Part shown: piece after piece, positions 23,576 to 36,339 of the stretch
How the letters are laid out: each line of letters opens with the position of its first letter
Position numbering within the stretch: position 1 is the first letter of the stretch
Assembly: GCF_043290135.1 (NCBI RefSeq)
Contig: NC_134704.1
Span: 11,277,001-11,341,000 of the forward strand
Source of the DNA: Rhipicephalus microplus
Taxonomy: Eukaryota > Arthropoda > Arachnida > Ixodida > Ixodidae
Length of the DNA stretch: 64,000 bases
Direction of reading: 5' to 3'
Position numbers and translations under genes: made by a program
The notes under the pieces: model-generated
Told to the model about the DNA's origin: nothing
Databases searched by the model: none
The model's input: only the letters and a program-made list of their open reading frames with translations

Positions 23576-25039
23576 ACTCAGTGCGTCTTTTGAGCATTTT
23601 TAAATAATCTGTTAATAAAACATTTTGTTCTTGTGTTGTGTGAGGTGTCCAAGAGATAGTTGTGCCTTAAAACAGATTAGTATATCATGTTCTATTTTTT
23701 TAAAAGCCATAAATGTTTTTCTTTTATAATTCAGTGTTCTAGATGCAGAAGCCAGGAGCGAATCGTTTTCTTGGTGAACCTATGAACTCGTTTGCGTGCA
23801 CTGCTTTTTTTATTTTTACAATAATGCGGCGAGAATAGAAATAGAAAGATAAGCATGCAAGGCAATGGATGGAAAAAAGTCTTTGTACAGCGAATGCCAC
23901 CGGGCCTGTCTTGACGAAAACCAATTGCACTTGTAAGAACGTTGGCTTTATCGACAAAGTAATTTTTGTAATCTCTAAGGCTTCATTTCCACATGAACTC
24001 CTGTTTGGATGTATAGTAAAATAAAAAAAAATAACATAACGCTATACCGCTATGCCATTTTTTTGACGTCCTGCATAGTAACTTCTCGTAAACTTCTATT
24101 ATTGATGCCAGTACTGCGTATATCTAAGCTATTTCAGAACACCTCTGGAACAGCGATGCCTTGTCTAACCAGAGGAATGCATGCAAGTGTTTCTCGGTGC
24201 TCTGCGCAGCCATGTTAGTCAATAAGTCGATGACGGCCCCAACGAACGCAGCACGTCAAGGTTGCAGCTGTTGCCTCAACTTTTTTCTCCTATAGCTAGC
24301 CCTATGTTTTTAGTATTTCGTCAGAGAGGAGAACAATGTGAGCAATGTCTGGTTGTTTAGCAGCCTTACTAGTGACGTACTGAAAATGTTACACGCCACT
24401 TCAATAAAGCGTTGACATCGCCGTCCTATCAGCGTCACAAACAATTTGAAAGGAAATCTGGTCTGCAGTCCGAGAAATACTGTTACGTATGTATGAACAC
24501 ACCCCCAAACGCACACGCACAGACACACACACATGGCCACGGGCAGGGGCTTGTTCGCGAATGCCGTTTTTGATCTTTTGCTCCAAAAACGTTATAGTGA
24601 ACTGAAGAATGGTCAGATATGACCGAATGAACAAGTGTTTTATGCCAATAAAGAGAACATGTGCCTGCCGATACCAGAGAACACGTTCGAATCATACAAA
24701 CTTCCGAACAGGAAGGGTTCGAAACAACGAGCTTTTACTGTACAGCGTTTCAACTTAAGCGTGTGGCCAAAGGTTATCTTTGAAGTTACCTATTCTTTTA
24801 GGCTTAAATGTGCGGAAGAGAGGTAGTTTCTGTAGCTGGGGGGCTGTACGTTAGCGCTCACTTCTCAGAACAACTCTCGTGAAGCGAAGGAGTTGTTCGA
24901 GGGGGCCTGTTTATATTTATATGACACACCACTTATGAAAGCAGACAGAAGTAAAGCACGGGGATAATTATTTGTGGTTTCCAAATTGCAATGTAATGAT
25001 TTTCACTTAAACTGAAAGAAATTAGTGGGGACAAAAATC
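23576..25039. other. Intergenic with a short degenerate (AC)n
   Basis: A CACACGCACAGACACACACA tract sits near 24505-24535. Otherwise nothing is recognised. Confidence 0.5.
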
Positions 25040-25210
25040 AACCTTTTTATTGATGGAGTACGAACCCACAACCTTTGAATTACGTTTTCGATGCCCCGTA
25101 ATTTAAGTTGTGGCAGAGGGCACTCCCTCGTCCACTTTTTTGTATGGTATTTATGTGCGTTTCGCTTAACACCAAAGAGGGTTAGTCAGCGCTACTGGTG
25201 GCTAAGTCAG
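25040..25210 (-). repeat. Second tRNA-like SINE family, copy
   Basis: Carries the AGTACGAACCCACAACCTTT box-B-like part, GGTATTTATGTGCGTTT and AGGGTTAGTCAGCGCTACTG, matching 10282-10690 and 16725-16900. Another tRNA-like fragment (GGAATTCGAACTTATAACCT) follows at 25335-25405. Confidence 0.5.
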
Positions 25211-25410
25211 AACATTTGTTTTTTTGACACGAAAGTGTTTTTTGCCGGGGTCCACCAATATTTCAGAGAGCTATTTCCGTCACGAAAATGACGTAGAAAA
25301 AAAATACGCTCGATCATAATATGAAAAGTTCCGACAATGGAATTCGAACTTATAACCTCTCGGTCCGCGACAACAGATGCTGGGTACACTATCCACTGCA
25401 CGACGGTCTT

Positions 25411-26410
25411 TTTTTTTTCGTTATTGCACTGCGCCATTGTCACATACCTGGTTGGTTGGTTGCGAAACTTTATTGTGGTCCTGCAAGGAGCACGTTAGCA
25501 TGCAGCGGGCGACTCCCACGTCGGGACTGTTAGGCCAAGCCTATCGGCCTCTCCACAGGCCTGCTGGAAGGCCCAAAGGTGGTCGGCCAGGAGGGAGCTG
25601 CGTAAAAAAAAATACTCCTTTCACAGCGTTCTCGGTAAAGTGCAGTAATGCATCATGACCGCGTGGTATCCGTCATTAGTTCTTTCAACACGTTGCTTTT
25701 AAGAGTTCGTCCCATTCGGTGCGTTTCCAATCGGAGAAGTGCAATTTGTCGATGCCTTAACACACCCCCAGGTGGCGACTATACCCCAAGAGTCGGCGTC
25801 GCTCATAGCATCCATCCATACTAAACAGCTCTGCGACGCCCACCGGTCTCGTCTGGATTTATCTCTGCATTCCCCACGCACGATCGCCCCGCGAAGAGTC
25901 GCGGCCGGCCAAAGTGAAGACGCGACGCGCGTTGCGTTTTCCTCTCATCAGGCAGTAGTGTTTAACTCGAACATGCCTCGAGTAGGCCACCTTAGCCCAA
26001 GTTTGGCGTCTAATCAGTCACGCTCTTCTGGCTGTCACTACGTTTTCTCGAGTTCCGCGCTCACCTTTAGCTATTAGAGCTACCGCAAGCATCTATGATC
26101 ACAAGGGGCTTGTTTAATCATTTATGATGGATGTTAGTCATCGGGATGGAGATGTATGACTAAGCGGAAACGTGGATGCATCTACACGTTAAGCAGTGCT
26201 GTGACTGTCAAGCACCAATAAACTTTGAGCAAGCGCTTTTATATTAATGTACGGTGAACATTAAACCAATCCTGCATGGACTGATTTTACTTTTGTGTTT
26301 TACCGATTCGTATAAAGGAGGAATAAACCATGTGTTTCATTTTTTTTTGCCAAAGGGTGTCACGGAGCACGGGATCTTGAATGCCACATGCGCGACAGAA
26401 CAGGACCATA
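25411..26410. other. Repeat-like, class unclear
   Basis: 25445-25600 (GGTTGGTTGCGAAACTTTAT…GTGGTCCTGCAAGG) resembles a dispersed tick LINE end, and 25690-26225 ends in CACCAATAAACTTTGAG, a possible polyadenylation-type end. A 112-codon plus frame at 25739-26077 has no recognisable domain. Confidence 0.35.
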
Positions 26411-26620
26411 CCCACCGTGGTGGTCTAGTGGTGATGGTGCGCAAGTGCTGACTCTCGGTCAGCAATTTCGAATTGCGGCCGCATTTTCGATGAAAGTGAG
26501 AATGTTCGAAGCCCGTGTACGCAAATTAAGGTGTACCTTAAAAAATACCAAGTGGTTGAAATTTCCGAACCCTCCGTCCCCTCATCTCATAATCATATGA
26601 TGTAAAACTTTAAGAAGTTA
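26411..26620 (+). repeat. Diverged Ruka-type SINE
   Basis: Head ACCGTGGTGGTCTAGTGG and tail CTCATCTCATAATCATATGA are recognisable, but the A-box region and interior have drifted. Confidence 0.75.
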
Positions 26621-29600
26621 AACGCCGACAATTACTACATAAATTAGGACTGAAGTAGTGAATTCGTTTTTTTTTTCTTGATGTGCTGAACAAGGTATGT
26701 CACATATTCCCATGAAGAGCCTGCAAAAATGGCGAGTGCAAAAGTATCCTTATTGTAATTGGGCGTTTTCTTTCTGATGTCATGCTTCATGACACAGTTC
26801 TGAAGTAGCACTATCTTTTACCCTGACATAAACAGTGCTTCACATGTTCTATACTTTATTCGTAATAGTTGCCGAGAGCCTGACGGAGAAAGGTCTGAAA
26901 ACAGGTCGGGTAGAAGTACTTCCAGTTACAATCGCTCCCGATGGAGACAAGATATTTTTACGCATTCTTATTAGTTAGTTGCAAACAGCTTAGGAGCAGT
27001 CACTGCGCGGCGCTGCTCTACTGTGCACCACGCTGTCACACAACATTACGACGCATGGCAGTAAGGAAGATCATTCTCAAACAAGCAAGGCCTTGCACGA
27101 AATGCTCGCAAAGGTGAAAGGAAAGGAGCTTACGTTTTCTTCTAGATGCCCAGAGACGCTTCACTTCTCAGGAAAGCAGCTTGTCGATGTGGAGTCGAAG
27201 CCCAAGCTCCCACTTCGCTCTAGAGTTTCTCTTTTCCGAGTGAATACACCGAGTCAATGCGTTTGCTTGACGTGTACTGTATTCGCCGAAACCTTCTTTC
27301 AATCCGATGTTTCATTAATGCCGTAAGCTCTAGATAACGTTCGTTGCTCCACTAAAGGATGCCATTTAGCGCACTGTTAACGTTGGTCACGAGAGCGCAG
27401 AGCTCGACTTTTTTTTCTTTTAAGAGCGTCGGCCAGTCAACATTCCTTACTTCAAGAGAAGAATGATAATGCGCTTTGCGCGGCGCACTCGACTGCATGT
27501 CTGCGCCTTTGAGATTAAGTCTTTCGTCTGAAAATGGTGCGTAGAGACTGCGACATTTTTTACCGGATTTATCTTTCTCGAGGCAGGCAGGAAGAGTGAG
27601 GGCTATAGGGTTATTTTATGAATAATACGGGTAGTGCTCTCTTCTCTCATACGTCTCGGGTAGTATTCACTTCCATTGAAGCTGGACACCAGAGCTACGC
27701 GGGAGTCCCTTCATTTCAAATGAGAGCGAAGCAAAGCAGAGTAAAGGAAAAAAAAAAACACATCACGGTTGCTGCAACAATTTTTCGCGGTGGCACAGAT
27801 CGTAGCTGTGTCTGAATAAAGACGACCGCTCTTCATCAACCCCTGTCGGCATACACAAAAGAACCTATGCCGACATGCTTGAAGAAATTCAGCGCCTTCT
27901 TGAAATAAAAAAGACAAAGTGTTCCCAAAAAGAGTGACGAAGCTGCAAAGGAACGCAATCATTTTTTTTTACTCTTTTGAATAGGTAGTGAGGACGCGTA
28001 CATCTTATTACATAAATTAACGGAAGATATCTTGTACGATATCTTAAGTACTACCGGGGAAATGGAAAACATTTGCAAGATGAAACAAAAGAAGTTCGGG
28101 CAGCATTGGGCGCGTATTTCAACTGTTCAGGAAAGAAGTGTGCAAGAATGTAGAAAAAAAACGTAGCAGATAATGTATGAGAAAAAGAAAAGCAAACACA
28201 GGCAGACATTGTCCTATGCAAAGGCCAAAGTAGCAGTGTGCAAAAGAGAAACAGCCCATTCCATGTTTTGCTGCCAGCGTTGTCGTTCGAAAAACGTACG
28301 ATGCCTGTTTCTTTTGAAGAAGTGCAGAAAGTTAAATAGCAGTGGGAGAAGCGAACACGGTTGGCACTTGAAAAACTCTAGCAAATAAAAATGCTCAAAC
28401 GCGAAAAGCTACGCAATAGTGTAAAAAATGACATGAAATAGAAAGCTAGGGGATTCAAAACTTCAGATTGGCAAGATTCCCGGCGCCCCATCTATGGGCC
28501 ACGCTTGAAAGAAACCGAACCGCACTTGTGGTCCTCCTTTTGCGATTGGGTGGGCGTCTGTGTGCAGATTTGCTTGGATCTTCAAGTGTGCTGCACAGTG
28601 AGAACGCTGCTGGGAAGGACTTCCATGTTTCTTTAGAAGTTTTCCTTTTTTTCATTTTTTGCGCTTCAGACTAGGGGGAGAAAAAGCGAACTGAGAAAAA
28701 CAGCTTTTTAAGGCTGTTCAGATGTCGCAGCAGCGGCCTTTCCTTTGACTCTAGCATGTCACCTTCGTTCCTTCTTTCCGTTCCTTCTGCGGCCTTCTTA
28801 TATGCGAAATAAAAAAGAGGGTTAGATGGAAGGGGGGGGGGGGGGGGAGGGCGAGAAAAAGAATCAATGAGCGGAATGTTTCCGTAGTTCTTTTGACTTT
28901 CAGCTCATGAGATCGTGTCATTCTGGCCACTCATTTTTTTTTGTCTCTTCGCATTCTTTCATTCCTTCCTGTCAGCGTATACGCTTATCAGCTGTGACTC
29001 GGGCGCTTCTGCCTCAAAGTCACGAGGGTTAGATTTTACCCATTGTCGAGAAAAGGAAGCTCTTCGTTGTGGCACGAAGGATGGATGAGATGTCGTTATT
29101 CAGACAAGCACCCACAAATGACTCTATTCGCTTGTTTTTGCTACTTCAGTCAGCAGTCCTGAAGCGGTTCTGTCGTACACTGTATACCTATGTGAGTCTA
29201 AAGTCGGGAGTTCTCTCTTGCACAGGCCTGAGCTCGCAAAGTATTTGTCTTCTTTAGAAGCTGATTTCCCAACGGCTTTTTGGTGTATGCCGTCTGCGTG
29301 TGGTAATGGTTTCAAGTGGTGCTTTCTCTATAGAAGTGCTACGTGCAGTTGCTGCCGAAAACGTTGCCGCACTGTTTCTATTCGAGTGCATTCTGATCCA
29401 CATTGAAACGCTAACGAAAAAAAAGGACCATCGTCAATAAATGTGGGTTGATGTAGTATTTGGCGGTCAGTTAATTTCTACGCTAGCGAAACGTTCCGCA
29501 TTGTGTGATTTTTCTTTTTTGGCTAAGCTTTCAATGTACCCATGAGTGCTTCATTTTCGCTTTGTTTGTAAAACTAGTTTACTTCAGACAACTGCATATT

Positions 29601-31558
29601 TAACGCCCAACATGTTCAATACAATGTAATTTTGCTGTGTATATTTGAAACATTAAGCCAAACGCATTTGAATTGATAACAATTGTTTTTATGTTTCAAG
29701 TGTGCTGTAACATGTAAGCACCCCATACTATGTAGGAGCAACAATATAAATTTAATCTCATGTCTACAGCCAAGTCGATGCGATTCGGCTAACAACGCTG
29801 TTAATAATGTTGTTTCGTCAGATTAAAACAGAACGTGCACAGAATAAACTCCCAAGAAGCGCGAAACATTGTCATCAGCGAAATTGTAAAACATTCAGGC
29901 TGCTCTGGCGCATAGTCTAAAGAAGATAACGTCTTCTTAACAGGACGAATAAATCGGGAGGTTGCTATGTAATGCAATAGCGTTCTTGCTTCATGACTTA
30001 AATATGTCCTTAGGGTAAGCTTAAGAGCTAAACTAGTCTCTTGTCTAAGAAACATTAGTAATACTAAGAATGGGTCGTGTTGACCGTCGCTATATTAAAC
30101 ATGAGTTGTATATGTTATACGCTGGCTCAATAAAATTGAATGTTTTTTGTTAGCAGACGTTTTAACAAGCCTTGCATGCCTGAAGACAAGGAACAGCGCA
30201 TTCTATGAACAAGAGGGGCCAAGGAGGTGCTTTGTAGATGGAACAGTTACATACGAATATGTCATTAACGGGTTTCGTTAAAATCTCTTCGTGGAAATCT
30301 AATAAACGGTGTTTACATGAATGTAATATTCACACGTTACAACGATACTGACTATTCTCACTCTTTTTCAAACTCCCAGACATCTGTTTTTTTACGTTTT
30401 TTATAATGGGAATGCAAGCTGATATGTTGGCAACGTACAAGCGCGTGATCGTCTCTTCATTCTTACGAAGAGAGCTAATAAGCAGGCGTACAAAAACACA
30501 TAGGACATGTACAAGACACAGCTTCTTGCATAGACCACTTTGGAAAAGGCGGGTTCATCTTCCTTTTGGGCCTTTGGAAGCAAGCTGAACACACAATTCA
30601 TGCTTGACGAACGTCAATACAATATCGATATGTTCTGTCACCAATATGCATCAATTATTATATGTAACAGTCGTGCAAGATATCAACATTTAATATTCGT
30701 CTACATAAAGTCACTGAATTGTTACTTCTTGGTTCAGTACTTTACTTAAAAAGCTTTAGTATCAGCTTCGCAGAGTGCAAGGTTGTTTACGTTCAATATT
30801 TTGGTCTGGTATTCAGCTCTTGCGATTTTGATTTCAAGGGCAACCTTTGGCAAGCAAGATGAATTTTGGCTAGTTTATCTCGTCAGTGATAATTGACAAG
30901 CACTGTAATAGCAATGCTCTGCAGTTATTAGTGATATCTTCTCATCACTGATACATTGTATCATCATATGTGATATCCTGTCACTGATAGCTGACAAAGA
31001 CTGTAATAATAATGCTGTTCACAGTTATCACAACCTAAGTGCTCTAGACGTCCTGATATTTTTAGCATGTAATCACAACGAAATGCTAGCAGGGCACTCT
31101 CGCCTATGTCTGGCACTAAGTATCGATGCTTCAAGCTGAGAAAGGTGCATATCTTGTGTGTTGTTTTCAGAATCACTACTCAAGTATCGGGTCATGCTTG
31201 CGACGCAATATGTTTGAAATATACACACGGGAAATCAGGACACTATACTAGCTTAAATGTTATATCCCCGTAAAACTTCAGAATGTTGCCCCTAATTGAC
31301 GTTGTAACGTTATGAATCAGTTATTTCTTGAAATAAAAGCGTTAAACATTAGTATAGGAGGAATTAAGGTTTTGCGTGTAGCCCATGTCCTGAAAACTAC
31401 TGTCCCCTTGTGTACGTTTAACCGCGCTGAAACATCGATGAAGTGGCCAGAAAAGAAAGTACTTGCTTATATGAAGCTCTCACTCGATGCAGGTGCTAGC
31501 TGCGCGTTAAAAAGCGGAAGACGGGTGTAAGAAATTCAGAGAATCGCGCTAAATGACG
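26621..31558. other. Region downstream of gene 1 stop codon, nothing recognised
   Basis: Presumably contains the 3' UTR and end of gene 1 (transcribed right to left) and then intergenic DNA. A poly-G run of about 16 lies at 28832-28847. No exon or transposon protein was recognised. Confidence 0.45.
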
Positions 31559-31651
31559 TCACTGATTTTTGTCCGAAGAGGAAGATGCCTCTAGAGCGAG
31601 GTGGGAGTTGGAGCCACGTCCTTTGAGTCGTGAGTAGTTGCCGTCGTATAT
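31559..31651 (-). CDS. sDscam: Gene 1 terminal coding exon: cytoplasmic C-terminus and stop
   Basis: A phase-0 exon after a strong acceptor (pyrimidine tract then ttccccgcag). It encodes IYDGNYSRLKGRGSNSHLAL and EASSSSDKNQ followed by TGA. It joins directly to ANATVS of the preceding exon without splitting a codon. There is no methionine in this frame. A longer open frame in another register overlaps it. The small, tyrosine- and serine-rich tail is consistent with a receptor cytoplasmic end. I did not find a convincing polyadenylation signal close downstream. Confidence 0.85.
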   Translation of the reverse strand: MYDGNYSRLKGRGSNSHLALEASSSSDKNQ

Positions 31652-33408
31652 CTGCGGGGAAGAAAAGGGTGTCAGCTGTAAACAACGAGACGCGTGCTTT
31701 CAGCGTTGCTGCGAATCTATTGAGACAAGTAAGTGTAAGAAAAGCAGCCTTACATGCAATGATTGTATACATGCTGCAGCGCATGAATCTGAACTAAGAA
31801 ACTGCGAGAACCAACGACATATGGCGTGATGCCATGTGACGCCCGTTAGGGCATGCAACAGCGTAGCCGTTTAAGCCAGCCGTAAAATATTTGTTGTATG
31901 TACAAAGCCACAGGCGAGAATTTGAAAAGCCTCACTACCGAGTACAGCAGCCGCCAGTATTAAACGAAAACTCTGCTCGGTGAAGTGGGGCTCGTGACAA
32001 ATGTCAAAAAGAGAGAAAGAGAAAGGTAATGAAGAGAGATAAGAAAAGTAGAAGACAAAGTTGTAGGATAAAGAAAAAGAAAAAAAGTCAATAAAGGAGA
32101 AACAAATAAGTAGATGAAAGAGAGACAGAAAGTGATAGAAATAAATAAAACGGACATATTTTTAATATTGCACTTAAAGAGGACATTTCAGAACGACCAA
32201 CCCGACCTTTTGCGGCAACATACGGGTGGCGTAGCGATCTTTTCGGGCGTCAAAGCGAGCCTGCGACCTGATTATTTCAACCGCGTAACTTCGCTCATGT
32301 GCTACCTTATTGCAACGCTCTCAAAGCTGCTTCGAGCGAAAGTAATCGCGTGAGAGTATGTATCGAAGTAAACAAAGCAAAAACTATGCGTTCGGCTAAT
32401 GTTCTATGTATACTGCGTTTTTCATGAAATCCCTGCGGGGCAAAGAAAATTGAGTATATTCGTTGCAAATACTCAAAAAAATGTTTACACCTACTTGTGA
32501 ACAGTAACTTGTACTTAAATGCAGTTATTTATACAAACACTTTTGGTGCTGTGCATCGTTCGCACAGCTTTTACTTGGGGCTCTTCCACATCATTCAACT
32601 TGAATTCGAATAGGTGTTCACAGTGGGTGAGATAGTCTCATGCAGGTATTATAAGACTGTGCACGTGATAGGAAGTTATTTTGGAGTTAGTTAAGCCGGC
32701 ACAAATTACTGCTCTGTAGGTTGCATTTTCCTTTTCCTTGCTCACTGTATCCTAAATTTATGCTTAACCCTCTCTGTAATCTTCCAACTTCCTGCTCTGC
32801 AGGTTGCCTACAGAGCCGTAACTTGAAAGATTACAAAGTGGGTTCAACATAAATTGAGGACACAGTGAGCGAGGGAAAGGAAAATGATAGGTACAACCTC
32901 CCATTTAACCTAACCTTAAGAGACAGGAGGAGAGCAGGGTGGGTCAGGGAACAAGCGGGTGTTACATAAATCAAGAAGAAATAGACGTGGCTGCGGTGTA
33001 TGTAGGGGGTGGTTCACCAGGCTCGTGCTTTTCTCGAAATGTTTTTCTTTAGCATACAGAGTTCAAAAGGACACTCGACCACAATCGTCTGACCAGTCCC
33101 ATTTTCAGATGAAGAGTGTGCCTCCCCCCTCACCCCTCTAAAAATTATGCCAACGTCCTTGGGACGTGGGCAGGGCATATAACGCGTAGCCAGCAGAACC
33201 GCTGGTCATTAGGATGTACTGACCGAATTTCATGAGAAGGCAAACGAGTAAGAGGCAGACAGAAAGTTAATAGGGAAGATCAGGTTAAGGAATGTGTGGG
33301 TGCAACATGGCATCATCAAGCAGAGGACAGAGCTGATTGGTGGAACATGGAAGAACCCTTTGCCCTGCAGGGGACGTAGTCGGGCTGATGATGAACAACT
33401 TTACTTAC
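31652..33408 (-). other. Gene 1 last intron
   Basis: Intron between the two cytoplasmic exons. An RTE-like LINE end occupies its first ~250 bp (next entry). The rest is purine-rich and unrecognised. Confidence 0.75.
33150..33396 (+). pseudogene. RTE-type LINE, C-terminal relic
   Basis: One frame reads RVRGRQKVNREDQVKECVGA then TWHHQAEDRADWWNMEEPFA, matching the C-terminal GR…R..D.I....G..W…A.DR..W....EAF motif of RTE-clade LINE proteins. It contains stops. The TGATGATGA-like end lies about a dozen bases from the donor of the cytoplasmic exon. Confidence 0.72.
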
Positions 33409-33578
33409 AGACACGGTCGCGTTCGCGGAGGCCAGTGCGGCCTGCGCGTCCCACGGCGTGTCATACACGGTCGACTCGGCCACGCTGCGCCTTGCGTACG
33501 ACGCCCGGGAGCCGCGCACGTCTTGCCAGTGGCCGCTGTCGCGGCTCTGCACGCAACTCTCGTACTTCACGTGGCTCC
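33409..33578 (-). CDS. sDscam: Gene 1 exon: cytoplasmic tail, first part
   Basis: A 170-bp exon starting in phase 1 and ending in phase 0 at GTAAGT. It encodes SHVKYESCVQSRDSGHWQDV, SYARRSVAESTVYDTPWDAQ and ALASANATVS. Several tyrosines are present. The YDTP in TVYDTPWD fits the general pY-D-x-P preference of Nck/Dock-type SH2 domains, and Dock is a known partner of Drosophila Dscam1; use of that site here is inference. Because the exon is not a multiple of three, skipping it would shift the reading frame of the last exon. Confidence 0.88.
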
Positions 33579-34010
33579 CTGAAGAGCGAGCCGTGCAAAA
33601 AGAGGTCACCGCAGTAACAACACACAGGAAACGCCGTTTCATTAAGACGCGACAGATAAGCTATAAAGGAAAGAACCGTTGAAATAGAAAATTGTGTTCA
33701 ACATTATCGGGTTTAAATATGTAAACTATCGTGCACATTCCATTCTGCAACTGGCTTAATTGGGAAAGGCGCATCATTATTTAGTGTTAACACAGAAAAG
33801 GCTACAGGTTATGTAAAGAAGACTATATGCCACTTCGCCACTTATTTTATGATGCGCCTGATCTGACACAGCGCGGAAGCGGCATATGATGGTTCCATAC
33901 ATTCGTACTCTAATGTCGATCTTCATGAGCCTAAGGAAGCTGGACTTCTTGCCCTGTGACGACGCCACGAAATCCGTGATCTTAGTTATGTAAAACAAGA
34001 TCGCACTTAC
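33579..34010 (-). other. Gene 1 intron, nothing recognised
   Basis: 432 bp between the cytoplasmic and transmembrane exons. Confidence 0.75.
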
Positions 34011-34163
34011 CATGAGTGCCAAGCGTTCTCCTGTAGTATGCGAGTGCTGCGACGACGGATATGACGATGATGCCGAAGGACACGGCCACGGGGACGAGCA
34101 CTTGGGCGCGCAGGTAGAAAGGCACTTCCGCCGCTTCCACGGTCTCTTCCTCGTCCCACGAGC
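34011..34163 (-). CDS. sDscam: Gene 1 exon: juxtamembrane stalk and transmembrane helix
   Basis: A 153-bp exon, phase 1 at both ends, between the acceptor catctctgcag and the donor GTAAGT. It encodes an acidic stalk (SWDEEETVEAAEVPFYLRAQ), a hydrophobic helix (VLVPVAVSFGIIVISVVAAL) and a stop-transfer end (AYYRRTLGTH). There is no methionine in this frame, so no ordinary open-frame search would report it. Other frames of the same stretch give arginine-rich shadows. It fixes topology: Ig and FNIII domains outside, C-terminus in the cytoplasm. Confidence 0.93.
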
Positions 34164-36339
34164 CTGCAGAGATGGCTGTGATTGGTCAGCCGAACGAGAA
34201 ACGCCGTCGCGCACATCAAGTGTAGCATGGTGAAGCTATGCGCGCACACGACCAGCACGCACGCTAGCTTTCACAAATACTATCAAAACAGTGTGCATTT
34301 TGGCAATCGACTGTTGCCGTAGCATGAGTCGTAGTTTTTAAATGCCTATGCGGTTTGAGGACACTGATTTTATAATCAACACATTTTTTTCACATTGTCC
34401 TTTACCGACTGACGAACTCGCGCTTTACCGCCTGACACAAGGCTCATCAACCACATTTCATCTCCGACCGACTGAATGTGCTCGTTTTTTTTTATTGTTG
34501 AATAAGTTCTGCGCAGAATTATATATGCAAGCACAGAGAATTACAATGGCAGCAGAATTGGAGAGCGATTGTCTCGCCATGTTTTTTTGTGGGCCTGTTT
34601 TTAAATTCCAGCCCATAATTATTTTGAAAAAAAATATGCCTCACCAGCTAGCTCCACAGCGCATTCAAAGTGTTTTGTTGCATGTGCTCCTTACACTGTC
34701 TATGTACAGCAACGCTTAATTACGTTTCTGAATTTCACAAAAAATAATAGCACCTCGTTGAATACAGCACCAAATTTTCAAACGCAACGACGGCGGCGTT
34801 ACTTGCACGCGACTTTTTCGTGTTCGTCATTCAGTTTCCCGTCTACTTGCTTTCAAATCCCGACCACCCTATGAATGAATAGCGTTCCAACAACGTGCGG
34901 CTTTCCAAAAACGAGGAAAGCTCCATCAATGTGGCCGGCGCGCAAATGCACCAGCTCCAGCAGAGCGAATGCCCGCTGAAAGATATCGCACAGATGGCGA
35001 AGCGCGGGTGGAAAGAGGAGGGGGTGCATCTCCGCATTAAAGCACCCGGGAGGCAATTCCATTGAAATATGGTCGTGTGTTACGCAGTCGGCTTCATATT
35101 TTGGGGCACTCGCGTGAAAAGCCACACGAGATAGCAGAGAGAGGAAGGAAAGGGGCAAGGGAGGGCATGATCGCCTTACTGAAATTCGTCATCTTCAAAA
35201 TAGGGTGCGTGCAAAAACGCCGGGTCGTTGAAGAAGCAAGCAGAGAGGAAGCGGTTGCCAAAAACACGAAGGCAGCGCGTCAATATTGTTCGAGCCTAGC
35301 GACCAGGAAGGTACACCTGCAGCTGCTGCCGGTGGAAGTGAACGTATCTGAAGGTATGAGGAAAAAAAAAGGAATATAGAGGCGCTGTGAGAGGAAAAAA
35401 AAGAAAGAGAAAAAATGACGCCCTTCGGAAGAGCTTGGGAAATAGGAAGTTTAGTTTCCAGACTGCTTCTCCAAGCACGACGTGTGAGAGGAATACGTCG
35501 TCATAGCAACGCAGTATTCAGTAGCGATATCTGAACCTGAGGCCGGGGCAGGCTTCGCTGTGGGTGGGCGTCATTCTTTCGTGCTCGTATCGACGGAATG
35601 TCGAGGGAGAAAGTCCCAAAAACAAAGGGGGCTGAAAGAGGGAGAGGGAGAGAAGATAGATGAGCACGAGTGGTGCCAGATTAGCCTGCTATAGTTGATG
35701 TTTATACTGGCCTCGTTATACAGGCCTTTATGGCATACTGTCAAACTCTGGTGGGCACAGATTGGGCTTTTCGAGGGTTCAGAAGCATTGACTGTTTTTG
35801 TTATTGTTGCGATGGCACAATATGTTGCCATCGGCTTGACGAGTGGCGCACACGTGGTGGATTGCACCCGCCCTTACAGTGTTTACTTATTTGTCTCCAG
35901 TTTAATCACACTCCTGCTTATTAAAAGCGTTTTGCTGGGACATGATTTACAAGCGGTTGAAGAGGTTAGCAGCTTTCTTTTTTTTCACTTCAGTGATGTT
36001 TTGGACTATGAATCCGAGCACGCGTTGTTGCCCTGTTTTAGCGGCAATGCAGTCTTTTGCACAAATGAAGTTTTCTTCAGATTGGTGGTGTGCCGAAGTT
36101 TTAATTCTAAGAACTAGACTTCGGCAAGATGGCAAGTTCGGCCAGTTGGATTACGTTTATAATTGAAAATTTTGTTGAAGGGCACCAAAAAAAAAGGCGG
36201 TCAGAAGAGGCCAAAAACGACAGCGCTTGCTCTCACAGTGAAGTTTTATTAGTCAGAAAAAATGTATTTCAAGCATTTACATGGTTTTTAGTGCATGTGC
36301 ATCAGGCAGGGTGAAAACAGAAATTACTCGTATAGGGAT

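Noticed and set aside
29801..30055. 84-codon minus-strand frame downstream of gene 1
   Set aside because: Unrecognised and isolated; the end of gene 1 already has a clean stop at 31559.
33294..33642. Arg-rich frames on both strands across the cytoplasmic exon
   Set aside because: Shadows of the GC-rich exon 33409-33578; the spliced frame is the one that continues the receptor.
34007..34258. Minus-strand frame MLVVCAHSFTMLHLMC…
   Set aside because: Wrong frame of the transmembrane exon; the phase-matched frame has the stalk and helix.
34843..35158. 101-codon minus-strand frame MPLSFLSLLSRVAFHAS…
   Set aside because: No domain, no splice continuity with gene 1 and overlapping frames of similar quality; inside a large intron.
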